A DNA stretch of 64,000 bases from contig NZ_AP023355.1 in assembly GCF_016865425.1 (NCBI RefSeq), positions 496,001 to 560,000 on the forward strand, read 5' to 3'. The DNA comes from Actinocatenispora thailandica (lineage in GTDB: Bacteria; Actinomycetota; Actinomycetes; Mycobacteriales; Micromonosporaceae). This document shows positions 8,822-16,660 of the stretch, in pieces (the stretch's first letter is position 1; every line of letters starts with the position of its first letter). A model generated the notes under the pieces. The model did not search any database, was not told the origin of the DNA, and saw only the letters and a list, made by a program, of their open reading frames with translations. The translations under genes and the position numbers were made by a program.

Positions 8822-8845
8822 GGAACTCACTTCCTTCGTCGATTT

Positions 8846-8865
8846 CTAACTAACCAGTTGATTAG
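8846..8865. promoter_or_regulatory. TetR operator candidate next to the SDR gene
   Basis: An imperfect palindrome CTAACTAACCAGTTGATTAG lies 25 nt upstream of the SDR start and shares the core CAGTTGAT with the second site at 8901-8920, as expected for two copies of one regulator's operator. Confidence 0.45.
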
Positions 8866-8900
8866 CTCTGGCTCCAGTGAAGCGCCCCTCGGCCACGTCG

Positions 8901-8920
8901 TCAACTAAATGGTCAGTTGA
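8901..8920. promoter_or_regulatory. TetR operator candidate overlapping the regulator's own promoter
   Basis: TCAACT and AGTTGA form perfect arms around an 8-nt centre. It lies directly upstream of TAAGCT (8921-8926), a -10-like hexamer 7 nt before the GTG start of the TetR gene, so binding would give autoregulation and the mRNA may be leaderless. Confidence 0.5.
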
Positions 8921-8932
8921 TAAGCTGCGGAT

Positions 8933-9502
8933 GTGACCAGAGACGCAGCAGCGACCCGGCAGCGCCTGCTCGCCGCGGCGCGCGACGAGTTCGCCGCCCG
9001 GGGCATCGCCGGCAGCCGGGTGGACCGCATCGCCGCCGCCGCGCGCAGCAACAAGGCGCAGATCTACCACTACTTCGGCAGCAAGGACGGGCTGTTCGAC
9101 GCGGTCTTCGACGACATGTGCCGGCAGACCGTCGACGCCGTTCCGATCGACGCGACCGACCTGCCCGAGTACGCCGGACGGCTGTTCGACTCCTACCGGC
9201 AGCGGCCCTGGGTGCAGCGCATCGCCAGCTGGTACCGACTGGAACGGGCCGGCACCGGCAACCTCGCGCAGGCCGTCCTGGACAGCAACCGGGCCAAGAT
9301 CAAGGCGGTCGCGGAGGCACAGGCCGCCGGTGCCGTTCCGGTCCGGTTCCCGCCGGACGTACTGCTCGGCCTGGTGCTGCACCTGTCGGGCTTCTGGGAC
9401 GCCAACGTGCCCGAGTTCGACGCGGTCGTCGACGTCGACACCGTGACGGCCCGGCGCAGGATCGTCGTCGAGGCGGTCGCTGCCCTCCTCGGCCGGCCGT
9501 GA
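8933..9502 (+). CDS. TetR family transcriptional regulator
   Basis: A 189-residue repressor. The N-terminal helix-turn-helix (AARDEFAARGIAGSRVDRIAAAA ... NKAQIYHYFGSKDGLFDAVF in pieces) spans about residues 8-55 and is a clear TetR_N domain; the C-terminal ligand domain is variable. GTG start, no Shine-Dalgarno sequence. It is divergent from the SDR gene and is inferred to control both through the palindromes at 8846 and 8901. The inducer is unknown. Confidence 0.88.
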   Translation: MTRDAAATRQRLLAAARDEFAARGIAGSRVDRIAAAARSNKAQIYHYFGSKDGLFDAVFDDMCRQTVDAVPIDATDLPEYAGRLFDSYRQRPWVQRIASWYRLERAGTGNLAQAVLDSNRAKIKAVAEAQAAGAVPVRFPPDVLLGLVLHLSGFWDANVPEFDAVVDVDTVTARRRIVVEAVAALLGRP

Positions 9503-9645
9503 GGACGCCGCGTCGCGGAGCCGCGCGGGCCCTGGTCGGCCGTGACGACGCCGCGCACCTTCACCAGGGGGTGCGCACGACGCGCTCGCCGCGGCTCGCC
9601 CGGTGGTCGCGCGCCCCGCCGGCGTCCGAGACCGGTCCCCGGACG

Positions 9646-9682
9646 CGCTGCGGCCCGCCGGGGATGCCGGCGGGCCGCAGCG
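9646..9682. terminator. Hairpin terminator between convergent TetR and SGNH genes
   Basis: Perfect 16-bp arms (9646-9661 and 9667-9682) around a 5-nt loop, 15 nt beyond the stop of the SGNH gene and also downstream of the convergent TetR gene. No T-run, as is common in high-GC actinobacteria. Confidence 0.8.
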
Positions 9683-9697
9683 GGGGAGCGCGGCGGG

Positions 9698-10492
9698 TCA
9701 GGCGTTGTTGGTGAAGATCGGCAGGTAGCCGCTGGACTGGCCGGTCGCGGTCGGGTGGTACGACTCGGTGATGTCGGCGAAGTTGAGCGCGTGCAGCCAC
9801 TTGTCGCCGCTGCACAGCTGGTGGCCGACGAAGATGTCGCGGACGTCGGCGAAGGTGAAGCCGTGCCGCTGAGCCGCCGCCTGGATCGTGTCGTCGAGCA
9901 GGTTGATGCCCTCGTCGATCTTGGCGTGCGACTTCGCGCTCAGTCCGATGCAGAACGTGTTGAGCTGGTAGAAGACGGGGTAGCTGAGCACCACGACGCG
10001 GGCGCTCGGCGCGTGCGAACGGATCCCGTTGTAGGTGGTGTCGAGCTTGCCCGGCAGGGTGCTCCGCACGGTGTCCTCGGCGCTCTGCACCGCGGCGACG
10101 CACGCGTCGGTGCCCTGCAGCGCGCAGGTGGTCATGATGTTCGAGAAGCCGACGTCGTTGCCGCCGATGGTGAGGCTGACCAGCGTGGTGCCGCTGTTCA
10201 GGGCGGACAGCTGGGACGAGTTGACGTCGCTGGTGGTCGCCCCGGAGCAGGCGACCGAGGAGTACGAGCTGGGCGAGTGGGCCGCCGCCCACAGCGCCGA
10301 GTAGGCCTTCGTGCTGCGGTCACACGAGCCGCTGGAGTCGATGTACGACCCGGCGCCGACGCCGGACGAGTACGAGTCGCCGAGCGCGACGTAGTTGACG
10401 GTTGCGGCCTGCGCGGGGGCGGCGAACGCCAGGGTGGCGCCGGCCGACGCGAGCAGGCCGGCAAGCGCCGCGACGAGGCGGGATCTGCGCAT
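9698..10492 (-). CDS. Secreted SGNH-family esterase/lipase
   Basis: Predicted extracellular GDSL/SGNH hydrolase of 264 residues acting on esters such as lipids or O-acyl groups on glycans. A signal peptide (MRRSRLVAALAGLLASAG ... AQAAT, about 1-31) is followed by the catalytic Ser block GDSYSSG, a Gly block, the GGNDVGF Asn block and a C-terminal ESYHPTATGQ supplying the catalytic His. Cysteines typical of the secreted Streptomyces lipase family are present. The ATG at 10492 was preferred over a GTG 6 nt upstream because GGAGG lies 5 nt before it. It could deacylate the exopolysaccharide, but no direct evidence supports this. Confidence 0.88.
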   Translation of the reverse strand: MRRSRLVAALAGLLASAGATLAFAAPAQAATVNYVALGDSYSSGVGAGSYIDSSGSCDRSTKAYSALWAAAHSPSSYSSVACSGATTSDVNSSQLSALNSGTTLVSLTIGGNDVGFSNIMTTCALQGTDACVAAVQSAEDTVRSTLPGKLDTTYNGIRSHAPSARVVVLSYPVFYQLNTFCIGLSAKSHAKIDEGINLLDDTIQAAAQRHGFTFADVRDIFVGHQLCSGDKWLHALNFADITESYHPTATGQSSGYLPIFTNNA

Positions 10493-10539
10493 GTGCACCT
10501 CCGGGTAGGGGATCTGTGAATCGTGTCTCGTATCACAGC

Positions 10540-10555
10540 ATTACCGGCAAGTAAT
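10540..10555. promoter_or_regulatory. Inverted repeat in the AT-rich SGNH promoter region
   Basis: ATTAC (10540-10544) and GTAAT (10551-10555) form an inverted repeat about 50 nt upstream of the SGNH start, within a stretch (10530-10615) that is unusually AT-rich for this window. Likely promoter/operator area; no confident -35/-10 pair assigned. Confidence 0.3.
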
Positions 10556-10626
10556 CCGAAAGACCCGCAGGCAAGAATTTTCTAATTAATTGCCTCGATG
10601 ACGGTTATTGTCGGCAACGGGAACGC

Positions 10627-11361
10627 TCAGGCGGTCCGCCGCGCCAGGTAGAGGACGTCGGTGGCGACCGACGGCAGCCGGTGCGCCAGCCGGTCGTCCA
10701 GCAACCGGGCGCCGCGGCGCAACGCCCGCCGCCGGTACCAGCCGCGGGAGGTCAACGCGCAGCCCCGCCGCCCGACCAGCCGGAAACCGTGCCGGGACAG
10801 CAGCTCGCCCACCTCGCCGTCGGTCAGCTCGGCGAACCAGGCCTCGCCGCGTCGCCGGCGCGCACCGAGGTGGCGCAGCGACGGCGACCGGCCGTGGTTC
10901 TCCAGGACCAGCAGCCCCGACTCGGCGGTGGGCAGCGCCGCCGCGGCGAACGCGAGCGCCCGGTCGCGTACCGCCGGTGCGGCGTTGAGCAGCAACCGGA
11001 ACATCGTGACCAGCGCGGGCCCCTCGGTACGGGCCGGGGCCGGCGGCGCGCCCCCGACCGGCACCAGGTGCAGCTCGGCGGTACTGCCGGCGTCCCGCGC
11101 GGCGCGCAGCATCGCCGGCGACACGTCGTACCCGTGCGCGTCGGAGACCAGGTCGCCGAGCATCAGCAGTGCCCGGCCGGTGCCGCAGGCGAAGTCGTGG
11201 TGTACCGGTGGTGCCGCGAACTCGCGCGCGACCAGCTCGCGCATGAACGCGCGCTGCCGGGCGCTGATCGCCGCGGCGTAGCCGCCCTTCGCGTACACCA
11301 CGTCGCGGTACCGGTCGACCACGGTGTCGTCCAGGAACAGGTTCGGGTAGTCAGTGCGCAC
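10627..11361 (-). CDS. Class I SAM-dependent methyltransferase
   Basis: A 244-residue Rossmann-fold methyltransferase. The SAM-binding motif I reads HDFACGTGRAL (about 56-66), followed by the acidic loop end YDVSPAML and a post-motif region LVTMFRLLLNAAP. It is the last gene of a minus-strand run (Wzz-like, Wzy-like, kinase-like, sulfotransferase, flippase, methyltransferase) and its GTG start overlaps the flippase end by 11 nt, so it belongs to that operon. Methylation of the glycan or its lipid carrier is a reasonable inference; the acceptor is unknown. Confidence 0.82.
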   Translation of the reverse strand: MRTDYPNLFLDDTVVDRYRDVVYAKGGYAAAISARQRAFMRELVAREFAAPPVHHDFACGTGRALLMLGDLVSDAHGYDVSPAMLRAARDAGSTAELHLVPVGGAPPAPARTEGPALVTMFRLLLNAAPAVRDRALAFAAAALPTAESGLLVLENHGRSPSLRHLGARRRRGEAWFAELTDGEVGELLSRHGFRLVGRRGCALTSRGWYRRRALRRGARLLDDRLAHRLPSVATDVLYLARRTA

Positions 11362-12913
11362 GGGACAACCTTCCGAGCAGTGCGGTGGGGGACAGGCCGA
11401 GCCGGTGCCGGCAGGCGAGGCAACCGGCCAGGTATGCGGGCAGCGCGACGGCGAGCGCGACGACCAGGCCCAGCGGGCCGGCGCCGAGCAGCAGCCGGGA
11501 CGCGACCGCCGGTACGCCGACGCAACCGGCCGCGAGCGCCGCCGCCCGCAGGGTCGCCGGGCCGAGCGGGTGCAGCCGCAACACGAGCGAGATCTGGCCC
11601 AACGGCAGCAGGTTCTTCGCCAGCAGCGCGAGCGCCCAGCCGAGTGCGGCGCCGAGGATGCCGAGCCGGGGGATCGCCACCAGGTCGACGGCGAGGTTCA
11701 CCCCGAACGCGAGGGCCACGTTGGCGAGGTTCCAGCTGGTCCGGCCGCCCATGGTGAGCACCATGTCGACCATCCCGCAGGCGCCGGCGACCAGCATCGC
11801 GGCGCACAGCAGCGCCACCACGACCGCCGCGGAACCCTGCCGGTACCCGGCGCCGAACGCCCGCAGGTAGGTCGGCGCGAACACCGCGACGAGCAGGTAC
11901 AGCGGCCAGGTCAACGCGACCACCCAACCCGTCGAGGTCTGGTAGAGGGTGCGTACCGCCGCGGTGTCGCCCCGGGCCAGCAACTCGGCCAGCCGTGGCT
12001 GCACGGCGGCCCCGACAGCCTGGTTGGCCAGCTGGCCGACCACGATGAACCGGGTCGCCACCGTGTACACCGCCGCGGCCCGGAAACCGAGCATCCCGGC
12101 GACCAGCAGCACGTCCAGCCGCTGCAGGCCGACCTGCGCGATCGAGGAGAGGGCGCGCGGCGCGGTGAACCGCCAGACCGCCCGGGACAGCCGGGCCGGC
12201 AGTCGGCGGTCGGAGACCTGCTCGGCAACCGGCCGGGACCGGGCCTTGCGGTCCACAGTGGACAGAAACCAGCCGGCCACCAGTACGCTCACCGCATACG
12301 GCGCGACCCAGGCGGCGACGTCCGCGGTGACGCTGCCGGCGAGCAGCACCACCAGCAGCCCGGCCAGTTGCAGGCTAGGCCGCAGCACCTTCTCGGTCAG
12401 CGCGGTCGGCCGCATCGTCCGGTAGCCGCGGGTCGCCGACAGCAGCGCGTCGGACAGCGCGGCCAGCGGCAGGAACAGCGCCAGCAGCCGAAGCTCGCGG
12501 GCGAACTGGGGCGCGTGCGCGGCGTCCGCACCGAACCAGCCGGTCGTCGCCAGCCGCGGCGCGGCCACCACCAGCAGCGCGGCCATCAGCACCGAGGCGA
12601 CCAGTACCGGCAGCAGCATCGAGCGCAGGCAGCGGTGCAGCAGATCGAACCGGCGCAGCGCGCGCAGCCGGGCCAGCCAGTACACCAGGCCGGTGTCGGT
12701 ACCGAGCTTCGCGACCATCTGGGCCAGCAGGAACGCCGAGGTCGCCGCGAAGAACACGCCGGCCTGGGTGTGCCCGAGCCCGCGGGCGATCAGCATCGTC
12801 ACGGCGAGCCCGGCGGTACCGGAGAATCCGGCGGCGACCAGGTTGAGCGCGCCGGACCGCGCGGTACCGCCGAGTACCGCGCCGTGCTCCGGCGCCGCCC
12901 GGGTCAGCGCCAC
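11351..12913 (-). CDS. Wzx-like polysaccharide flippase (MATE/MOP superfamily)
   Basis: Integral membrane protein of 520 residues with about 12-14 hydrophobic helices, predicted to flip lipid-linked oligosaccharide units across the membrane. The start region ALNLVAAGFSGTAGLAVTMLI and the repeated polytopic layout match the polysaccharide biosynthesis/MOP exporter family. A GTG at 12913 lies one base after the preceding sulfotransferase stop with GGAG 7 nt upstream, so the two are coupled. Together with the polymerase and chain-length genes upstream in the same operon it defines a Wzx/Wzy-type assembly route. Confidence 0.85.
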   Translation of the reverse strand: MALTRAAPEHGAVLGGTARSGALNLVAAGFSGTAGLAVTMLIARGLGHTQAGVFFAATSAFLLAQMVAKLGTDTGLVYWLARLRALRRFDLLHRCLRSMLLPVLVASVLMAALLVVAAPRLATTGWFGADAAHAPQFARELRLLALFLPLAALSDALLSATRGYRTMRPTALTEKVLRPSLQLAGLLVVLLAGSVTADVAAWVAPYAVSVLVAGWFLSTVDRKARSRPVAEQVSDRRLPARLSRAVWRFTAPRALSSIAQVGLQRLDVLLVAGMLGFRAAAVYTVATRFIVVGQLANQAVGAAVQPRLAELLARGDTAAVRTLYQTSTGWVVALTWPLYLLVAVFAPTYLRAFGAGYRQGSAAVVVALLCAAMLVAGACGMVDMVLTMGGRTSWNLANVALAFGVNLAVDLVAIPRLGILGAALGWALALLAKNLLPLGQISLVLRLHPLGPATLRAAALAAGCVGVPAVASRLLLGAGPLGLVVALAVALPAYLAGCLACRHRLGLSPTALLGRLSRAH

Positions 12914-12914
12914 C

Positions 12915-13787
12915 TCACCGCTCCAGATAGGACGGTCGGTAGCCGAGCCAGTCGGCCAGCCGCTCGTCGTAGGGGGCGAAGTGCGCGGCGAGCCGCCGCC
13001 GGATCCGGTCCGGCATCGGGCCGCGGGCGCGCGCGTTGTGCCGCTCGAACGGCGGATGGCCGAGATCGGGCAGGCCCAGGAAGGACAGCACCGAGTCGTA
13101 CACCGGGGCCGGATCGGTGAAGAACAGCTCGGAGTCGACCACGTGGATGCGGTCGCGGCCGAACACCTTCTCCAGCCGTACCAGATGGTCGACGTACTGG
13201 CCGCGCTCGGCGTAGGCGTGGTGCTGGTGGGCGTGGCTGTAGTAGCTCGGGTCGGCGCGCAGCCGGGCGGCCTCACCGGCCAGCCGCCCCGGCTCCCGCG
13301 CCAGTGCCAGGGCGAAGTCGCGTTCGGTCTCGAAACCGCGCGCCACCTCGTGCGCGTGCTGCGAGTAGGCCCGCTCGACCGGGTCGCGGATCAGCACGAT
13401 CAGCTTCACGTCCGGCAGCGCCGCGGCGATCCGCTCGGCGGCGAGCGGGTGATACATGTAGTAGGGGCTGGACTCGAAGGTCTGCACCCGGGCGCCGATC
13501 CGCCGCGCCTGCCGGTCCGCGGTGCGCCGCAGCGGGAAGTGCCCGCGGTACCAGTCCGCGCCGTGCTCGTACCCGACGTCGAAGTAGTGCACGCCCTTGT
13601 GCAGCACCGCCTTCAGCACCGCCGGGTGCGCGGCCAGTGCCCGGTACAGCGACGTGGTGCCGCACCGCTGACCGCCGGCGATCAGGAACGACGGCAGCAT
13701 CCGGCGGCCGGCGGTGAGCCGGCCGAAGTTCACCGATCCGGTGTGCGCCAGCCGCTTCACGCCGACCGGCAGGCTCGATCCGACCAT
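12915..13787 (-). CDS. Sulfotransferase, heparan-type Sulfotransfer_1 family
   Basis: Second PAPS-dependent sulfotransferase, 290 residues. The phosphosulfate loop is FLIAGGQRCGTTSLYRAL (about 34-51), the 3'-phosphate motif LIRDPVERAYSQHAHEV lies near the middle, and SSPYYMYHP resembles the substrate-pocket region of glycan sulfotransferases. The ATG at 13787 follows the kinase-like gene's stop by one base. It is more like the heparan sulfate/deacetylase-type family than the Cys-rich sulfotransferase at 4309, so the two probably act on different positions or sugars. Being inside the Wzx/Wzy operon is the strongest reason to infer that the polymer is sulfated. Confidence 0.88.
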   Translation of the reverse strand: MVGSSLPVGVKRLAHTGSVNFGRLTAGRRMLPSFLIAGGQRCGTTSLYRALAAHPAVLKAVLHKGVHYFDVGYEHGADWYRGHFPLRRTADRQARRIGARVQTFESSPYYMYHPLAAERIAAALPDVKLIVLIRDPVERAYSQHAHEVARGFETERDFALALAREPGRLAGEAARLRADPSYYSHAHQHHAYAERGQYVDHLVRLEKVFGRDRIHVVDSELFFTDPAPVYDSVLSFLGLPDLGHPPFERHNARARGPMPDRIRRRLAAHFAPYDERLADWLGYRPSYLER

Positions 13788-13788
13788 C

Positions 13789-15045
13789 TCAGCGGGCCCC
13801 TTCCACGTCCGGTACCGCCGCGAGCGCGGCAACCAGCTCCGGCAGCAACCAGCTGCCCAACACGCCCAGCCGCGCGCCGGCCTCCGCCTGCCGGTCGGTC
13901 AGGTAGCGCGCCGCGAGATCGATCAGGTAGAGCAGCGTGGTGGTGCGGGCCGAGCCACCCGGCACCCCGAAGCCGTACAGCAGCGGGCCGCACATGGTCA
14001 GCAGGTCGGCGACCGCGTCGCGGGGGTCCCTGCCGTCCCGGACGATCGCCGCCTGCAACCGGTAGTGCAGCGGGTCGAAGCCGACCGGCACCTCGGTGCC
14101 GAACCGCTCCCAGTCCCACACCAGCAGGCCCTCGGTGGTCGACGTCATGTTCCACGGCGTCCAGTCGCCGTGCCAGCAACCGAAGTCGATGCGTTGTGGG
14201 CCGGCCCGGCCGATCAGCTCGCGCGCGGCATCGGCGAGGGTACGGCCGTCCTCGTCGTCGGTGAGCATGCCGAGCCGGGCCCGCAGCCGGGCCCAGTACT
14301 CGGAGGCGGCCAGCGGCTGCCGCCGCACTCCGGCCACCCCGCACACCTCGCGCATCGCCGCGGCGAGCGCCTCGTGCCGCAGCGGTACCCGCGGGGCGTC
14401 GACCGGCAGCGCCGACGCGGCGACCAGCTCGTGCCCGTGCCACTGCCCGGTACCGAGCGCGGCCGGGATCCGCAGGTGCCGGAGGCCGGCCTGGGCCAGG
14501 GTGAGCATCGCCCGCGCCTCGGCGCGTACCAGCCCCCGGGTCAGCTCGTTCACCCCGATCTTGACGAACGCGATGGACCGGCCGGCGTCGTCGAGCAGTT
14601 GCAGCACCGGCTTGCGGTTCGCCCGGGCCGGTCCGATGTGGACGGACGGGGTGAGGCGGACGCCCAGCAGCCCGGCCAGGTACGACTCGATGTGGTCGGC
14701 GTCGTCCGGCGCCTGGACCCGGATCCGGTCCCGCAGCAGCACCGCACTCGCCCCGGTCCGCAGCGCCGCGGTCACCGCGGACCGCTTGACCTTCGAGGAC
14801 AGCGACTGCGGCTCGGAGTAGCGGCGGACCGCGCCGACGGTGACCCGGGTGCTGCCCAGCGGGGCGAGCAGCCGCGCCCGGCGCAGGTCCGGCAGTACCA
14901 CGAAGCTGCGGGTCGGCTGCGGTACCGATCCGGTCCGCGGCAACGCGATCCGGCACGGTTGCGGGTACAGCAGCGGCAGCACCTCGGTCAGGTAGGCGGT
15001 CCGTCTCGCCGCCGTGTCGGCGGTCAGTTCGGCCGGCGCGTTCAT
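13789..15045 (-). CDS. APH-like phosphotransferase of the exopolysaccharide operon
   Basis: A 418-residue protein with a C-terminal aminoglycoside-phosphotransferase/choline-kinase-type fold. The catalytic loop CWHGDWTPWNM and the metal-binding DWERFG are clear; an FVKIG stretch matches the ATP-binding lysine strand. The N-terminal 150 residues (PTRSFVVLPDLRRARLLAPL) have no obvious family. ATG at 15045 has GAGGAG upstream and overlaps the Wzy-like gene stop (ATGA). Possible roles are phosphorylation of a sugar or of the growing chain; the substrate is unknown. Confidence 0.75.
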   Translation of the reverse strand: MNAPAELTADTAARRTAYLTEVLPLLYPQPCRIALPRTGSVPQPTRSFVVLPDLRRARLLAPLGSTRVTVGAVRRYSEPQSLSSKVKRSAVTAALRTGASAVLLRDRIRVQAPDDADHIESYLAGLLGVRLTPSVHIGPARANRKPVLQLLDDAGRSIAFVKIGVNELTRGLVRAEARAMLTLAQAGLRHLRIPAALGTGQWHGHELVAASALPVDAPRVPLRHEALAAAMREVCGVAGVRRQPLAASEYWARLRARLGMLTDDEDGRTLADAARELIGRAGPQRIDFGCWHGDWTPWNMTSTTEGLLVWDWERFGTEVPVGFDPLHYRLQAAIVRDGRDPRDAVADLLTMCGPLLYGFGVPGGSARTTTLLYLIDLAARYLTDRQAEAGARLGVLGSWLLPELVAALAAVPDVEGAR

Positions 15046-16655
15046 GCGGGCTCCTCGACTGGGTTCGGGTGAGGTCCGGGCGAGGGGGTGCCGGCTGGTC
15101 GTCGGCGCTCGGGGTGGCGGCGCCGGTGGCGTCGGTCCGAGTCCGGCGGGCACCGGCGGTCCCTCTCGTCGGGATCTCCGAGTCCGTGGCCCGGCAGTGC
15201 TCGGGCTCCGGCGTTGCGCCACAGCAGCGCGTACGACAGGAAGGTGAAGGCGAGGGGCGTGACGAGGGCGTTGTAGTAGAACATCGAGGCGAGCGACACC
15301 ACGATCGCCCCGCTGCCAGCCAACCCGATCGGGCTGGCGTCCCGCCGGTGGCGCCAGAGGATCGCGCCGAAGAAGCCGAGGTACAGCAGGGTGCCGAGCC
15401 CGCCGTGCAGGTACAGCACCTGCCACAGCTGGCCGTTGCCGCCGATGGTGTGGCCGCCGCAGCGCTGGCAGTCCGGGGTGCCGCCGACCGCGATCGACTG
15501 GTCGCTGCCCTGCGTGTTGCGGGTGCTGCCGAGCCCGATCAGCGGTGAGGCGACGACCCCGTCGACCGCCTTCTCGGTGACGAACATCCGGACGTTGTTG
15601 CTCTTGCCGTTCTCCAGCCGGCCGTGCACCACGCCGCCCAGCGGCGTCGCCAGCAGCAGCACGCCGAGCACCGCGGCACCGGCCACCGCGGCGCCGAGCG
15701 CGAGCAGCCTGCCACGCAGCGCGAGCCGCAACGTCAGGTACCCGGCGAGCAGCGCCAGGTCGATCCACAGCCCCCGGTTCAGCGAGGTCACCACCGGCAC
15801 CACCGCCACCACCAGTACCGCGAACGCCGCCAGTCGCCGTCCGGTACCGGTGGCGCGGTGGGTGGCGTCCGGGGCGTCGCCGCGCCGGCCCCGCAGCGCG
15901 AACGCCGCGACCACGAACCAACCGATCGACAGCGCCAGGTTGTTGCCCCAGGTGTTGGTGTACCCCCAGGGCGCGGCCGGCCGGGGCGCCTGGTAGCCGA
16001 GGACGTCCATCAGCTGCGCGGCGGCCGGGTGCACCAGCGAGGCGACGAAGTTGTTGTGCCGCAGGTGCGCTGGCAGCAGCAGCTCGACCGGGGAGGTGAA
16101 CTGCAGGTGCCCGGCGAACGTGCCGAGCAGCCCACCGGCGACCGTGAGCACGAACAGCCAGGCCAGCAGCGCCACCAACCGGCGTTGCGGCAGCTCGCGT
16201 TCGCTGCGACTCAGCGCGTACAGCAGCAGCACCGTCAGCGACCCGTACTCGACGAGCCGGAACGCGACGCCCGGCAGCCGGCCGACCGGGTCGCCCGCGA
16301 TGGTGCCGACCGGGTCGATGCCCAGCGCCGCGATTCCGACCACCGCGGTCGCCAGGAAACCGAACCACAGCAACAGTTCCGGTGGCAGCCGGCGAGGTGG
16401 CCGGCGGAGCAGTGCGACCGCCATCGGCAGCGCCAGCAGCGGGAAGATCAGCACGCCCAGGCCGAGCGCCCACCAGATCGGATAGCCGCCGAGCAGCCAG
16501 GTCAGCGGCCATGCCGCGGTCAGCCGGGGCAGTGCCGCGCGCAGTGCGCCGGGACGCGGTCGGGCTGCCCCGGGGCGAGAGTCCGGGCGGCTGGCCGCGT
16601 CTGTCCGAAGTGGATGGTGCTGGGTCGGTGCGGTCGTCGTGCGGGCCGTCGACAC
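15042..16655 (-). CDS. O-antigen ligase/polymerase-like (Wzy/WaaL) membrane protein
   Basis: Polytopic protein of 537 residues with about 10-12 membrane helices, predicted to polymerise or ligate lipid-linked glycan units on the outer face. The family's signature region SLNRGLWIDLALL (Wzy_C type, with the conserved Arg) sits near the middle and is followed by a periplasmic-type loop (NGKSNNVRMFVTEKAVDGV ... IGLGSTRNTQG). The N- and C-terminal tails are basic and low complexity. GTG start 5 nt after the Wzz-like gene; its own stop overlaps the next gene (ATGA). Polymerase and ligase cannot be told apart from sequence alone. Confidence 0.83.
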   Translation of the reverse strand: MSTARTTTAPTQHHPLRTDAASRPDSRPGAARPRPGALRAALPRLTAAWPLTWLLGGYPIWWALGLGVLIFPLLALPMAVALLRRPPRRLPPELLLWFGFLATAVVGIAALGIDPVGTIAGDPVGRLPGVAFRLVEYGSLTVLLLYALSRSERELPQRRLVALLAWLFVLTVAGGLLGTFAGHLQFTSPVELLLPAHLRHNNFVASLVHPAAAQLMDVLGYQAPRPAAPWGYTNTWGNNLALSIGWFVVAAFALRGRRGDAPDATHRATGTGRRLAAFAVLVVAVVPVVTSLNRGLWIDLALLAGYLTLRLALRGRLLALGAAVAGAAVLGVLLLATPLGGVVHGRLENGKSNNVRMFVTEKAVDGVVASPLIGLGSTRNTQGSDQSIAVGGTPDCQRCGGHTIGGNGQLWQVLYLHGGLGTLLYLGFFGAILWRHRRDASPIGLAGSGAIVVSLASMFYYNALVTPLAFTFLSYALLWRNAGARALPGHGLGDPDERDRRCPPDSDRRHRRRHPERRRPAGTPSPGPHPNPVEEPA

Positions 16656-16660
16656 CGGTG

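Noticed and set aside
13789-15045. Aminoglycoside resistance kinase
   Set aside because: The HGDxxxxN loop is shared by many sugar and choline kinases. The operon context points to polysaccharide synthesis.
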